Program-made: the position numbers and the translations under genes | Assembly (NCBI RefSeq): GCF_020687385.1 | Contig: NZ_JAJEQM010000003.1 | Coordinates: 1 to 64,000, forward strand | DNA from: Hominilimicola fabiformis | Lineage (GTDB): Bacteria; Bacillota; Clostridia; UBA1381 | Direction of reading: 5' to 3' | Length of the DNA: 64,000 nucleotides | The notes under the pieces: generated by a model | The model's input: the letters and a program-made list of their open reading frames with translations, nothing else | Databases searched by the model: none | Told to the model about the DNA's origin: nothing | In this document: positions 7,822 through 16,255 of the stretch, one piece after another | Position numbering within the stretch: position 1 is the stretch's first letter | Layout of the letters: every line of letters begins with the position of its first letter

Positions 7822-8994
7822 ATGAATGAAATGCAATTAAAGTACGGCTGTAACCCTAATCAAAAGCCGTCAAGAGTGTTTATGGAGAATGGAGATTTAC
7901 CGTTTGAAGTAATTTGCGGAAGACCTGGTTATATTAACCTTTTGGACGCGCTTAACGGCTGGCAGCTTGTAAAGGAATTGAAGAAAGCAACAGGACTTCC
8001 TGCCGCAACTTCTTTTAAACACGTTTCTCCTGCCGGTGCGGCTGTTGGACTTCCGTTGTCTGACACATTGAAGAAGATTTATTTCGTTGATGACGTTGAA
8101 CTTACTCCGCTTGCCAACGCATATGCACGCGCAAGAGGTGCTGACAGAATGTCGTCATTCGGTGATTTTATCGCTCTTTCGGATGTGTGTGATAAGGCTA
8201 CCGCACTTCTTATAAAGAAAGAAGTTTCAGACGGTGTTATTGCTCCGGGTTATACAGACGAGGCACTTGAAATTTTAAAAGCAAAGAAAAAAGGCAATTA
8301 CAACATCATAAAGATTGATGAAAATTATAAGCCTGCCGAAATCGAAAGAAAGCAAGTTTTCGGTGTCACATTTGAGCAAGGCAGAAATGAACTGGATATT
8401 AATGACGAATTGCTTGGAAATATAGTAACGAATAACAAGGAACTTTCAGACGAGGCAAAGAGAGATCTAAAGATTGCGCTTATAACATTGAAGTATACAC
8501 AGTCAAACAGTGTTTGCTACGTTAAGGACGGTCAGGCAATCGGTATCGGTGCAGGTCAGCAGTCAAGAATACATTGTACACGTCTTGCAGGCAATAAGGC
8601 TGATATATGGTGGCTGAGACAAGCACCGAAAGTGCTTGGTTTGCAGTTTGTTGACGGAATTAAGAGAGCCGACAGAGATAATGCGATTGACGTGTATATT
8701 TCAGATGAATATATGGATGTACTTGCAGACGGCGTATGGGAAAAGACATTTAAAGTAAAGCCGGAAGTGTTCACAAAGGAAGAACAAAGAGCATGGCTTG
8801 ATAAGAATACAGATGTTGCACTTGGTTCAGACGCATTCTTCCCGTTCGGTGACAATATTGAAAGAGCCAAAAAGAGCGGTGTTACAGTAATTGCACAACC
8901 CGGTGGTTCAATTCGTGACGATAATGTTATTGAAACGTGCAACAAGTACAATATGTGTATGAGTTTCACAGGTATAAGATTGTTCCATCATTAA
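7822..8994 (+). CDS. purH: AICAR transformylase, stand-alone C-terminal half of PurH
   Basis: Transfers formyl from 10-formyl-THF to AICAR giving FAICAR. The 390-residue protein starts directly with the transformylase domain (LKYGCNPNQKPSRVF), lacking the ~200-residue N-terminal IMP cyclohydrolase domain of the usual ~510-residue PurH. Catalytic-site block SFKHVSPAGAA (64-74) holds the family Lys-His pair, and KYTQSNSVCY and GIGAGQQSRIHC follow. Ribosome binding site AAAGGA. The missing activity is supplied by the preceding PurO-like gene. The symbol purH is used for homology only. Confidence 0.93.
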   Translation: MNEMQLKYGCNPNQKPSRVFMENGDLPFEVICGRPGYINLLDALNGWQLVKELKKATGLPAATSFKHVSPAGAAVGLPLSDTLKKIYFVDDVELTPLANAYARARGADRMSSFGDFIALSDVCDKATALLIKKEVSDGVIAPGYTDEALEILKAKKKGNYNIIKIDENYKPAEIERKQVFGVTFEQGRNELDINDELLGNIVTNNKELSDEAKRDLKIALITLKYTQSNSVCYVKDGQAIGIGAGQQSRIHCTRLAGNKADIWWLRQAPKVLGLQFVDGIKRADRDNAIDVYISDEYMDVLADGVWEKTFKVKPEVFTKEEQRAWLDKNTDVALGSDAFFPFGDNIERAKKSGVTVIAQPGGSIRDDNVIETCNKYNMCMSFTGIRLFHH

Positions 8995-8998
8995 TCCC

Positions 8999-9101
8999 AA
9001 AGACGCATAATCAGTTCCATATGCACTTCAAAGCAATAGGACGGTACACGCGTACAGCACCCATTGCATTTTGGCACATCTGAAACTGATTCTGCGACTT
9101 T
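8999..9101. repeat. Palindromic intergenic element, CGTACAGCACC family, copy 1
   Basis: About 100 bp folding on itself: the outer arm GACGCATAATCAGTTCC pairs with GAAACTGATTCTGCGAC, inner arms CAAAGCAATAGG and CCATTGCATTTTG pair, and the apex reads CGCGTACAGCACC. It lies in the spacer between the transformylase gene and purD. Confidence 0.6.
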
Positions 9102-9200
9102 TACTGGTTTGGTATATTTCGTATTCAACGGCTCGGGGCAGTACCAACGTACAGCACCGCTCGCCGTTTCAAACGAACTGCACACAATTCTGCGATTTTA
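9102..9200. repeat. Palindromic intergenic element, CGTACAGCACC family, copy 2
   Basis: Adjacent to copy 1. TTCGTATTCAACGGC pairs with GCCGTTTCAAACGAA and the apex is GTACCAACGTACAGCACC. No coding potential is credible here; the apparent minus-strand frame is formed by the palindrome. Confidence 0.55.
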
Positions 9201-9235
9201 ATTGGTGAGTATTTTAATTAAAGGGAGAACGAATT

Positions 9236-10495
9236 ATGAAAATATTAGTAGTAGGCGGCGGCGGACGTGAGCATGCTATTGTTTGGAAAATAGCACAGTC
9301 GCCAAAGGTAGATAAAATTTATTGTGCACCGGGTAACGGCGGTATTGCGGAACTTGCGGAGTGTGTTGACATTGCCGCAACGGATATTGAAAATATGGTT
9401 AAGTTTGCAAAGGACAATGCGATTGATCTTGTTATGGTTGCACCTGACGATCCGCTTGTACTTGGTATGGTTGACGCAATGGAAAAAGAGGGTATTCGTG
9501 CATTCGGACCTCGTGCAAATGCCGCTATAATAGAGGGAAGTAAGGCTTTTTCAAAGGAACTTATGAAGAAGTACAATATTCCTACCGCAAATTATGAAGT
9601 GTTTACAGACAGTACGTCTGCGATTGATTATATCAAAGCGCAAAACACGTTTCCGACAGTTATAAAAGCCGACGGACTTGCACTTGGCAAGGGTGTTATC
9701 ATAGCACAAAACCTTGAGGAGGCTGAGCAAGCCGTTCACGAAATGATTGACGACGGAAAGTTCGGAAAGAGCGGAAGTCGTGTAGTAATCGAAGAATTTT
9801 TGACAGGTCCTGAAGTCAGTGTACTTGCATTTACCGACGGTAAGACTGTTAAACCTATGGTATCGGCACAAGACCACAAGAGAGTATATGATAATGACAA
9901 AGGTCTTAATACAGGCGGTATGGGTACATTCTCACCGAGTCGTTTGTATGATGACGCAAAAGCGGAAGAATGTATGAAAAATATTTTCGTTCCGACTATT
10001 AAGGCTATGAGCAGTGAAGGCAGACCTTTCAAGGGCGTGCTTTATTTCGGCCTTATGATGACTGCGAACGGTGTTAAGGTTATTGAATATAACTGCCGTT
10101 TCGGTGACCCTGAAACACAAGTTGTTTTGCCGAGATTGAAAACTGACCTTGTTGAAATTATGGAGGCTGTTATTGATGAACGCCTTGATGAAATCAACAT
10201 TGAATGGGAAGATAATGCGGCTGTATGCGTTGTTATGGCGTCGGGCGGTTACCCTGTAAGCTATAAAAAAGGCTATGAAATCAGCGGTCTTGATAACGTA
10301 GGCGATTTGACTGTGTTCCACGCAGGAACAGCTGTAAAGGACGGTAAAATCGTTACTAATGGAGGACGTGTTCTTGGTGTTACGGCTGTCGGCAAAGACC
10401 TTGACGAGGCTATTAAGAATGCTTATGCAGGTGTTGCAAAAATTTCTTGGACAGATGAATTCCATAGAAGTGATATAGGTATAAAGAAATATTAA
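9236..10495 (+). CDS. purD: Phosphoribosylamine-glycine ligase PurD
   Basis: ATP-dependent ligation of phosphoribosylamine and glycine to GAR. The 419-residue ATP-grasp protein has the N-terminal VVGGGGREHAIVWK motif, the ATP-grasp segment PTVIKADGLALGKGVI and the signature FGDPETQVVLPRLKTDL, all full length. The usual GPE-PL motif of the N domain reads APDDPLVLGMVD. Ribosome binding site AAAGGGAG. It follows a 241-bp spacer occupied by two palindromic repeats. Confidence 0.96.
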   Translation: MKILVVGGGGREHAIVWKIAQSPKVDKIYCAPGNGGIAELAECVDIAATDIENMVKFAKDNAIDLVMVAPDDPLVLGMVDAMEKEGIRAFGPRANAAIIEGSKAFSKELMKKYNIPTANYEVFTDSTSAIDYIKAQNTFPTVIKADGLALGKGVIIAQNLEEAEQAVHEMIDDGKFGKSGSRVVIEEFLTGPEVSVLAFTDGKTVKPMVSAQDHKRVYDNDKGLNTGGMGTFSPSRLYDDAKAEECMKNIFVPTIKAMSSEGRPFKGVLYFGLMMTANGVKVIEYNCRFGDPETQVVLPRLKTDLVEIMEAVIDERLDEINIEWEDNAAVCVVMASGGYPVSYKKGYEISGLDNVGDLTVFHAGTAVKDGKIVTNGGRVLGVTAVGKDLDEAIKNAYAGVAKISWTDEFHRSDIGIKKY

Positions 10496-10543
10496 TTCTG
10501 TAGGTGAATGGCGTTTTTGATTGCTCTTTGCGGAGGGATAATT

Positions 10544-11017
10544 ATGAATAAAACTAAAAGGATGTTGAAAAATGCGGCAATATCGGTTGGCATAGGTGCA
10601 GTACCGGCTTTTGTGGTATTGTGGCTTTGCAATTTATTTATGAAAGTAAATGAACTTACGTACATGGCAAGGATGACAATGTACAAAATACGCATAACTA
10701 TGCCTTTGATGATAGGTATTACCGTAATGCTTTTTGCAATGGTGTCTTTTATAAGCAGAGATGAGAAAAGAATTAACAAAGAGATTGAAAAAGAAAAGCG
10801 TTCACACACTTCAAGTATTACCAATGCTAATATGTTTGGACTTGTCGATGATGATTGGGATAAAGGATTTTTGTCAATATACGGTGAAGAAATTAAGCCC
10901 GGAAAAGACCACGGCACAGCATATATGGTTTTTAAATTCCTTTCGATTTTCTTTTTGTGGGCAACTGCCTTTATGGTTTTGGGTATGCTCTGCATGATGT
11001 TGTCGGCTGTAAGATAA
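10544..11017 (+). CDS. Small membrane protein of unknown function
   Basis: 157 residues starting at the ATG after CGGAGGG. Three hydrophobic segments (about 12-30, 48-66, 128-153) suggest an integral membrane protein, with a charged cytoplasmic stretch RDEKRINKEIEKEKRSH between the second and third. I do not recognise the family. It starts 48 nt after purD without an intervening terminator, so it is probably the last gene of the purine transcript. Confidence 0.75.
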   Translation: MNKTKRMLKNAAISVGIGAVPAFVVLWLCNLFMKVNELTYMARMTMYKIRITMPLMIGITVMLFAMVSFISRDEKRINKEIEKEKRSHTSSITNANMFGLVDDDWDKGFLSIYGEEIKPGKDHGTAYMVFKFLSIFFLWATAFMVLGMLCMMLSAVR

Positions 11018-11031
11018 GAGATACGGCAATT

Positions 11032-11068
11032 AAAGTCGTTCGATTGAAAAAATCGGACGGCTTTTTTT
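11032..11068 (+). terminator. Terminator of the purine operon
   Basis: AAAGTCGTTCGATT pairs (with G-U pairs) with AATCGGACGGCTTT and a run of T follows. Confidence 0.85.
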
Positions 11069-11137
11069 CTTGACTAATGATTTTAGGAATGTTAAAATTG
11101 TTATATGACGAAAGATTTCTTTGCTGGAGGATTGAAG

Positions 11138-11620
11138 ATGAAAAGACAAGATTATATATCGTGGGACGAATATTTTATGGGGATTGCGTTACTGTCGGCA
11201 CAGAGGAGCAAGGACTCGCATACACAGGTTGGTGCGTGTATTGTAAACCATGAAAATAAAATATTGTCGCTTGGGTATAACGGTATGCCGACAGGGTGTT
11301 GCGATGACGATATGCCTTGGGAAAGAAACGGTGAAAATCCTGTAAATACGAAATATATGTACGTTTGCCATGCCGAACTTAATGCGATTTTAAACAGAAG
11401 TTCAGGCTCGCTTGAGGGCGCTAAGCTGTATGTAACGCTGTTCCCTTGCAACGAATGTGCGAAGGCGATTATTCAAAGCGGTATCAAGGAAGTTGTGTAT
11501 ATGTCCGACAAATATGCCGATGAGGCTAACACTATTGCGTCAAAGAAAATGTTTGACATGGTAGGTATTAAATACAGAATATATGAAAAAACGGGCAGAA
11601 AATTAACGATAGAATTATAA
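11138..11620 (+). CDS. dCMP deaminase
   Basis: Zinc-dependent deamination of dCMP to dUMP, feeding thymidylate synthesis. The 160-residue protein has both zinc-site motifs, CHAELNAIL (His78, Glu80) and PCNECAKAII (Cys104, Cys107), and the N-terminal KDSHTQVGACIV of dCMP/ComEB-type deaminases. The start is the ATG after CTGGAGG; the upstream in-frame ATG at 11105 has no such site. It stands alone between the purine terminator and a long structured non-coding region. Confidence 0.92.
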   Translation: MKRQDYISWDEYFMGIALLSAQRSKDSHTQVGACIVNHENKILSLGYNGMPTGCCDDDMPWERNGENPVNTKYMYVCHAELNAILNRSSGSLEGAKLYVTLFPCNECAKAIIQSGIKEVVYMSDKYADEANTIASKKMFDMVGIKYRIYEKTGRKLTIEL

Positions 11621-11624
11621 AAGT

Positions 11625-11935
11625 GAGCCTGTCGACAAAGTGTCGACAGCTCCAAAAATCACATCTTTCAATGTGATTTTTGAGTGTTTTCAGAGAAAAA
11701 TCATAAAGTTCCTCCAAAGTCGAAACTTTAGATTTTAAGCCATTTCTGCCGCACAGGTTGCCAGAAATGATTATTAATTGAGGTTAGCTTTTTCAGTAGT
11801 TTTGCCTACGGCAAAACTGCTCTGCGAGCATCGGATGTCTTTCCGATACGCCATCAAACTCCCAAAAATAAAGTATACAAAACCATAATGGTTTTGTATA
11901 TAATCTGTAAGAACGGCGTGACCGTTCTTTTTTTA
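11625..11935 (+). ncRNA. Highly structured non-coding region, possible RNA or composite repeat
   Basis: About 310 nt without a gene but with at least six hairpins in a row: GAGCCTGTCGACA/TGTCGACAGCTC (11625-11652), AAAAATCACAT/ATGTGATTTTT (11654-11681), CATTTCTG/CAGAAATG (11741-11769), AGTTTTGCC/GGCAAAACT (11798-11818), ATCGGA/TCCGAT (11830-11847), TATACAAAACCAT/ATGGTTTTGTATA (11874-11900), then a terminator. The first hairpin may terminate the deaminase transcript. Whether this is an RNA gene, a long 3' UTR or a dispersed repeat cannot be decided here. Confidence 0.45.
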
Positions 11936-11936
11936 T
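11909..11936 (+). terminator. Rho-independent terminator closing the structured region
   Basis: AAGAACGG, 5-nt loop, CCGTTCTT followed by seven T. Confidence 0.85.
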
Positions 11937-12047
11937 AAAATATTTTGAAAAAAGTCAAAAAAACTCTGTTTTTTTAATTGGTTTTATTGTATAATAAGAG
12001 TATATTAGGTATTTTATGCGAAAAAATTAAGAAACGGAGATGAAGTC

Positions 12048-12539
12048 ATGGCGGTGAACAGAGTTTCAATAACCATTAATTCACGTCAATATACAGTTGT
12101 TGCTGAGGAAAGCAGAGAGTATATCGAAAGATTGGGCGAACATATAAATGAAAAGGTTAAAAACGTTTTGAATGGCGGTCAAAATGTTCTTGGGGAACGT
12201 CCTATTGTTTTGGCGGCACTTAATATTTGTGACGAATATTTCAAAGCACTTGAATCGGACGATTCTGTAAAGATTGAAATGGAAAAATTAAATTCAAAAA
12301 TCGATAATTTAAAAAAAGAGAACGACTCGATAAAAAGAGAACTTGACGACGCAAAAAGCGGACAGGTTACGATTGATGAAACAGAATTGAATGCCGAATT
12401 AACATCAACAAAAAAAGACCTTGAAACAGCAAATAAAAACAATAAAACACTTGAAGAAACTATTAAAAGTTTAAAAGAAAAACTAAAAGCATACGAAGAA
12501 AATACAGTTGTATCAGACGGCAAGAAGAAGGTTAAATGA
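12048..12539 (+). CDS. zapA: Cell division protein ZapA-like
   Basis: FtsZ-ring associated protein promoting FtsZ bundling at midcell. Of 163 residues, the first ~75 (NRVSITINSRQYTVVAEES, YIERLGEHINEKV, VLAALNICDEYFKA) match the ZapA globular head. Residues ~78-155 are a long coiled coil rich in Glu, Lys and Leu. It is longer than typical ZapA (~85-110) because of this coil. A -10 TATAAT at 11990-11995 is the likely promoter. Its stop overlaps the next start by four bases (ATGA). Confidence 0.85.
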   Translation: MAVNRVSITINSRQYTVVAEESREYIERLGEHINEKVKNVLNGGQNVLGERPIVLAALNICDEYFKALESDDSVKIEMEKLNSKIDNLKKENDSIKRELDDAKSGQVTIDETELNAELTSTKKDLETANKNNKTLEETIKSLKEKLKAYEENTVVSDGKKKVK

Positions 12540-14599
12540 GTATGGAACTTTTAGCACCTGCCGGCAGCAGACAGGCACTTACGGCGGCGGTACAATCGGG
12601 AGCGGACGCGGTATATCTCGGCGGCCCGCAGTTCGGCGCACGTTATAGTGCCGAAAACTTTACAATCGAAGAAATGAAAACGTGGGTGGATTACTGCCAT
12701 TTATACGGCGTTGACGTTCACGTTACGGTAAATACGCTTGTTAAGGAAAAGGAAATTGAAAGCCTTAAAGAATATTTGAAGCAACTTAATGAAATCGGCG
12801 TTGACGCACTTATTGTTCAGGATATGGGCGCTGTGGAGATTATCAAAAAGACTGTTCCGGATATGACTTTGCACGCAAGCACACAGATGACCGTTACAAG
12901 TCTTGAGGGTGTAAAATATCTTGAGGATATGGGATTTTCAAGAGTGGTTTTGGCGCGTGAACTGTCGGAAAAAGAGATAGAGCATATTTGCAAAAATGCA
13001 AAAGCGGAAATTGAAGTTTTTGTTCACGGTGCAATTTGTATGTGTTACTCCGGACAGTGCCTTATGTCGAGTATTTTAGGCGGCAGAAGCGGCAATCGCG
13101 GTCGCTGCGCTCAACCGTGTCGATTACCGTATGATTTGCTTGAAAACGGCAAAACGGTTAAAAGCGGATATGTTTTAAGTCCTAAAGATATGGCACTTGT
13201 GAATGACTTGGGGACACTAAAACGTATAGGAGTAACATCACTGAAAATTGAAGGACGCTTAAAAAGAGCGGAATATGTATCCGCGGTTGTGGGCGTGTAC
13301 CGAAAGTATCTTGACAAGGGCGGAAACGTGTCAAAAAAAGATATGCAGGAACTGCTTGACGCATTTTCAAGAACAGGTTTTACAGACGGATATTTTAAAG
13401 GCAATCTCGGTAAAAATATGATGAGCCACGATACTCCGAGTAACAGCGCGGAAAATAAATTTACCGAAGAGGCGAAAAAACGCGCCGCAGAGGACTCAAA
13501 TATCCGTAAAATCAATACAGGTATTATGGGGACACTAAATATTGATGCCCCGCTTGAACTTACAATGTACGATAATGACGGACATTACGCGTATGCACAA
13601 GGGACACTAAAATCCGAAAAAGCACTCCATAAACCTATGGACGAAAAAAGACTTCGCGACCAGCTTTTAAAACTCGGAAGTACACCGTTTGAATGTGACG
13701 ATATAAATATTACGATAGACGAAGGAATTACAATTCCGATTAAGGAAATAAACAGCGTAAGACGTGAATGTTGCGAAAGCCTTATAAAGCAAAGACAAAT
13801 GCGTGAAAAAGGCAGAGAACTTGACTTTGAAATTGAGCATATCAACCGTAAAAAAACGGATATAATACTCACTTGTGAAGTTAGTGATGAAGAACAGTTC
13901 AAAGCTGCCGTTAAAAATAATATAAAAAGAATATATGTCCCCAATGATTTGGTGGGGACACTAAAAGATGTGCCTGACGATGTTGAAATAATATCAAAAT
14001 CGGCGGATATATTTTGTGAAGAAAACATAAAGACGGACGGTGTACTTGTTTCGTCACCGGCGGCAATTTACAAGTATAAAGATAAAGAGATATACGGCGA
14101 TTTCAGATTGAATGTTTTTAATTCGCAAACGGCACAGCATTACGGCCATTTGAAAACGGTTACATTATCTCCTGAACTTAATTTACATGAAATTGCCGAT
14201 TTATGTGAAAATACAAACGCTAATCTTGAAGTTATAGGCTACGGACATATTCCGCTTATGATGATGAAAAACTGTCCGATAAAAGCTATGGGAAAATGCC
14301 AAAAGGGCAAAATGATATACAAGCTGAAAGACAGAAAAAGAGAGGAATTTCCGATTGTCTGTTCAAAAGGCTGTATAGCAAAAATTTTAAATTCAAAGCC
14401 TATATTTATGGCGGATAAAATCGCGGATTTAAAAAAACTTAAAATAAACAGTATCAGATTGATATTTACTGTTGAAAAATTCGCTCAATGTGATAAAATA
14501 ATAGATATGTATAAGAGAGCTTTAAACGGCGAAAAAAATGTGCAGAGTATGACGGAAAACACATACACAAGAGGACATTTTTATCGCGGTGTGCTTTAA
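12536..14599 (+). CDS. U32 family peptidase-like protein (RlhA-like)
   Basis: A 687-residue member of the peptidase U32 family; several members are now known to act in RNA hydroxylation (RlhA/TrhP) rather than proteolysis, so the activity is uncertain. Recognisable: ELLAPAGSRQALTAAVQSGA (4-23), TLHASTQMTVTS (111-122), the U32 signature EVFVHGAICMCYSGQCLMS (160-178) and the downstream GNRGRCAQPCR (186-196) giving a Cys cluster suited to an Fe-S site. The long C-terminal part resembles the DUF3656/collagenase-like extension. Four copies of the 11-mer GGGACACTAAA, each encoding Gly-Thr-Leu plus Lys or Asn, lie between 13210 and 13966. It is translationally coupled to zapA. Confidence 0.85.
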   Translation: MSMELLAPAGSRQALTAAVQSGADAVYLGGPQFGARYSAENFTIEEMKTWVDYCHLYGVDVHVTVNTLVKEKEIESLKEYLKQLNEIGVDALIVQDMGAVEIIKKTVPDMTLHASTQMTVTSLEGVKYLEDMGFSRVVLARELSEKEIEHICKNAKAEIEVFVHGAICMCYSGQCLMSSILGGRSGNRGRCAQPCRLPYDLLENGKTVKSGYVLSPKDMALVNDLGTLKRIGVTSLKIEGRLKRAEYVSAVVGVYRKYLDKGGNVSKKDMQELLDAFSRTGFTDGYFKGNLGKNMMSHDTPSNSAENKFTEEAKKRAAEDSNIRKINTGIMGTLNIDAPLELTMYDNDGHYAYAQGTLKSEKALHKPMDEKRLRDQLLKLGSTPFECDDINITIDEGITIPIKEINSVRRECCESLIKQRQMREKGRELDFEIEHINRKKTDIILTCEVSDEEQFKAAVKNNIKRIYVPNDLVGTLKDVPDDVEIISKSADIFCEENIKTDGVLVSSPAAIYKYKDKEIYGDFRLNVFNSQTAQHYGHLKTVTLSPELNLHEIADLCENTNANLEVIGYGHIPLMMMKNCPIKAMGKCQKGKMIYKLKDRKREEFPIVCSKGCIAKILNSKPIFMADKIADLKKLKINSIRLIFTVEKFAQCDKIIDMYKRALNGEKNVQSMTENTYTRGHFYRGVL

Positions 14600-14615
14600 G
14601 AAAGGTTATAATGCA

Positions 14616-15206
14616 ATGATAGATTTTATACTTGCGTCGGGTTCACCGAGAAGAAAAGAACTTTTGGAGCTTATGGGACTTGAATTTAAGGTGATTGTTT
14701 CGCAAGCGGACGAAGATTCCGTTTCAAAAGATTTGAAACCCGAGCTTTATGTGCAGGAGCTTGCACTTTTAAAGGCGAGCGCAACCGCGAAAGAGGTTTT
14801 ACGCAATAAAAATGCGGTTATAATTTCAGCAGACACAATCGTAACGCTTGACGGACAAATACTCGGTAAGCCAAAAGACGAAGATGACGCATTTAATATG
14901 CTTTCAAAACTTTCGGGACGTGAACATGAAGTATATACGGGATATTGCGTTATGCGAATAAGCGACGGAAAAGCCGTTTGCGGAAAAGTTAGGACAAAAG
15001 TAAAGTTTAAAGATTTGAGCGATGACAAAATTCGCGGATATATAAATTCGGGCGAGCCTATGGATAAGGCAGGTGCATACGGAATACAGGGACTCGGTTC
15101 AATTTTGATTGAAAAGATTGACGGCGATTATTTTAATGTTGTCGGTCTGCCGATAAGTGCACTTGCGGACACGCTTGAGGACGAAATGGATATAAAGATA
15201 TTATAA
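14616..15206 (+). CDS. maf: Maf-like nucleotide pyrophosphatase
   Basis: Hydrolyses non-canonical or modified nucleoside triphosphates (dTTP/UTP-type Maf). The 196-residue protein has the N-terminal [14 protein letters not shown] motif, [17 protein letters not shown] and [12 protein letters not shown] with the conserved acidic and basic residues. The start is the ATG preceded by AAAGG; a GTG upstream lies inside the previous gene. It sits directly before mreB, the classic maf-mreBCD order of Firmicutes. Confidence 0.92.
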   Translation: MIDFILASGSPRRKELLELMGLEFKVIVSQADEDSVSKDLKPELYVQELALLKASATAKEVLRNKNAVIISADTIVTLDGQILGKPKDEDDAFNMLSKLSGREHEVYTGYCVMRISDGKAVCGKVRTKVKFKDLSDDKIRGYINSGEPMDKAGAYGIQGLGSILIEKIDGDYFNVVGLPISALADTLEDEMDIKIL

Positions 15207-15222
15207 AAGGAGAACAACGAAA

Positions 15223-16224
15223 ATGGGGATATTTTCAAAAGATATAGGAATTGACCTTGGTACAGCAAACACACTTGTGTATGTAAAGGGCAAGGGAATA
15301 GTGGTAAGAGAGCCGTCTGTTGTGGCGATTGACAAGTACGAAGGTAAGGTGCTTGCGGTCGGTAATGCGGCAAATGAGATGATAGGCAGAACGCCTGAAA
15401 ACATTGTTGCGGTACGTCCGATGAAAGACGGTGTTATTGCGGATTTTGACATAACTCAAGCTATGATAAGAGCGTTTATAAAAGAGGCTGACGTGAGCAA
15501 CGTATTTAAGCCGAGAGTTGTTGTTTGCATACCGTCGGGCATAACGGAAGTTGAAAGACGTGCAGTTGAAGAGGCGGTTATTCAAGCAGGCGCAAAGGCA
15601 GTTGCACTTATCGAAGAACCTATGGCGGCTGCTATGGGTGCCGGACTTCCTGTGAATGATGCAACAGGTAATATGGTTGTCGACATCGGCGGCGGTACAA
15701 CAGAAGTTGCGGTTATTTCGCTGGGCGGTATCGTTTCGTCAAGATCAATCAGAATTGCGGGAAATGCTTTGGACAGTGCTATTATCAATTATTTGAAGAA
15801 AGAAAATCAAATCAATATAGGTGACAAAATGGCTGAAGATATTAAGGTAGCCATTGCATCTGCATATGAAGATGACGAAGAAGGCGTTTACGAAGTAAGA
15901 GGTCGTGACGTTGCGACAGGCTTGCCGAAAACGGCACAAATCAAGGAAAGTGAAATCAGAGCCGCTATAAGCGAGAATGTGGACGAAATGATTGAAGCTA
16001 TAAAGCTGACATTGGAAAACACCCCTCCGGAACTTGCGGCAGACGTTATGGAACGCGGAATAGTGCTTACAGGCGGCGGTGCGTTGATTAAAGGACTTGA
16101 CAAACTTATCACCGAAACCACAAAAATTCCTACACACGTTGCCGAATATCCGCTTGACTGTGTTGCAATAGGAACAGGCAAGGCTCTTGATAATATAAAA
16201 GAACTTATCGAATCATCAAAATAA
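15223..16224 (+). CDS. mreB: Rod-shape actin homologue MreB
   Basis: ATP-binding filament protein directing lateral wall synthesis. 333 residues with phosphate-1 loop [19 protein letters not shown] (6-24), phosphate-2 loop [18 protein letters not shown] and adenosine motif [15 protein letters not shown]. Length and order fit MreB, and mreC, mreD and a class B PBP follow without terminators. Ribosome binding site AAAGGAG. Confidence 0.95.
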   Translation: MGIFSKDIGIDLGTANTLVYVKGKGIVVREPSVVAIDKYEGKVLAVGNAANEMIGRTPENIVAVRPMKDGVIADFDITQAMIRAFIKEADVSNVFKPRVVVCIPSGITEVERRAVEEAVIQAGAKAVALIEEPMAAAMGAGLPVNDATGNMVVDIGGGTTEVAVISLGGIVSSRSIRIAGNALDSAIINYLKKENQINIGDKMAEDIKVAIASAYEDDEEGVYEVRGRDVATGLPKTAQIKESEIRAAISENVDEMIEAIKLTLENTPPELAADVMERGIVLTGGGALIKGLDKLITETTKIPTHVAEYPLDCVAIGTGKALDNIKELIESSK

Positions 16225-16255
16225 TTTTGGATTGTATAACGGAAGGTTAGAAAAT

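Noticed and set aside
8991-9185. 64-residue minus-strand reading frame behind the AICAR transformylase gene
   Set aside because: It lies wholly within two palindromic repeats, has no ribosome binding site and its codon use does not fit; it is a by-product of the palindromes.
10492-10995. 167-residue minus-strand frame opposite the small membrane protein at 10544
   Set aside because: The plus-strand gene has a clear ribosome binding site, a terminator and operon context; the antisense frame has none.
12536-14599. Collagenase or protease assignment for the U32 protein
   Set aside because: Family members with the same Cys cluster are RNA-modifying; protease activity is not supported by any visible catalytic motif.
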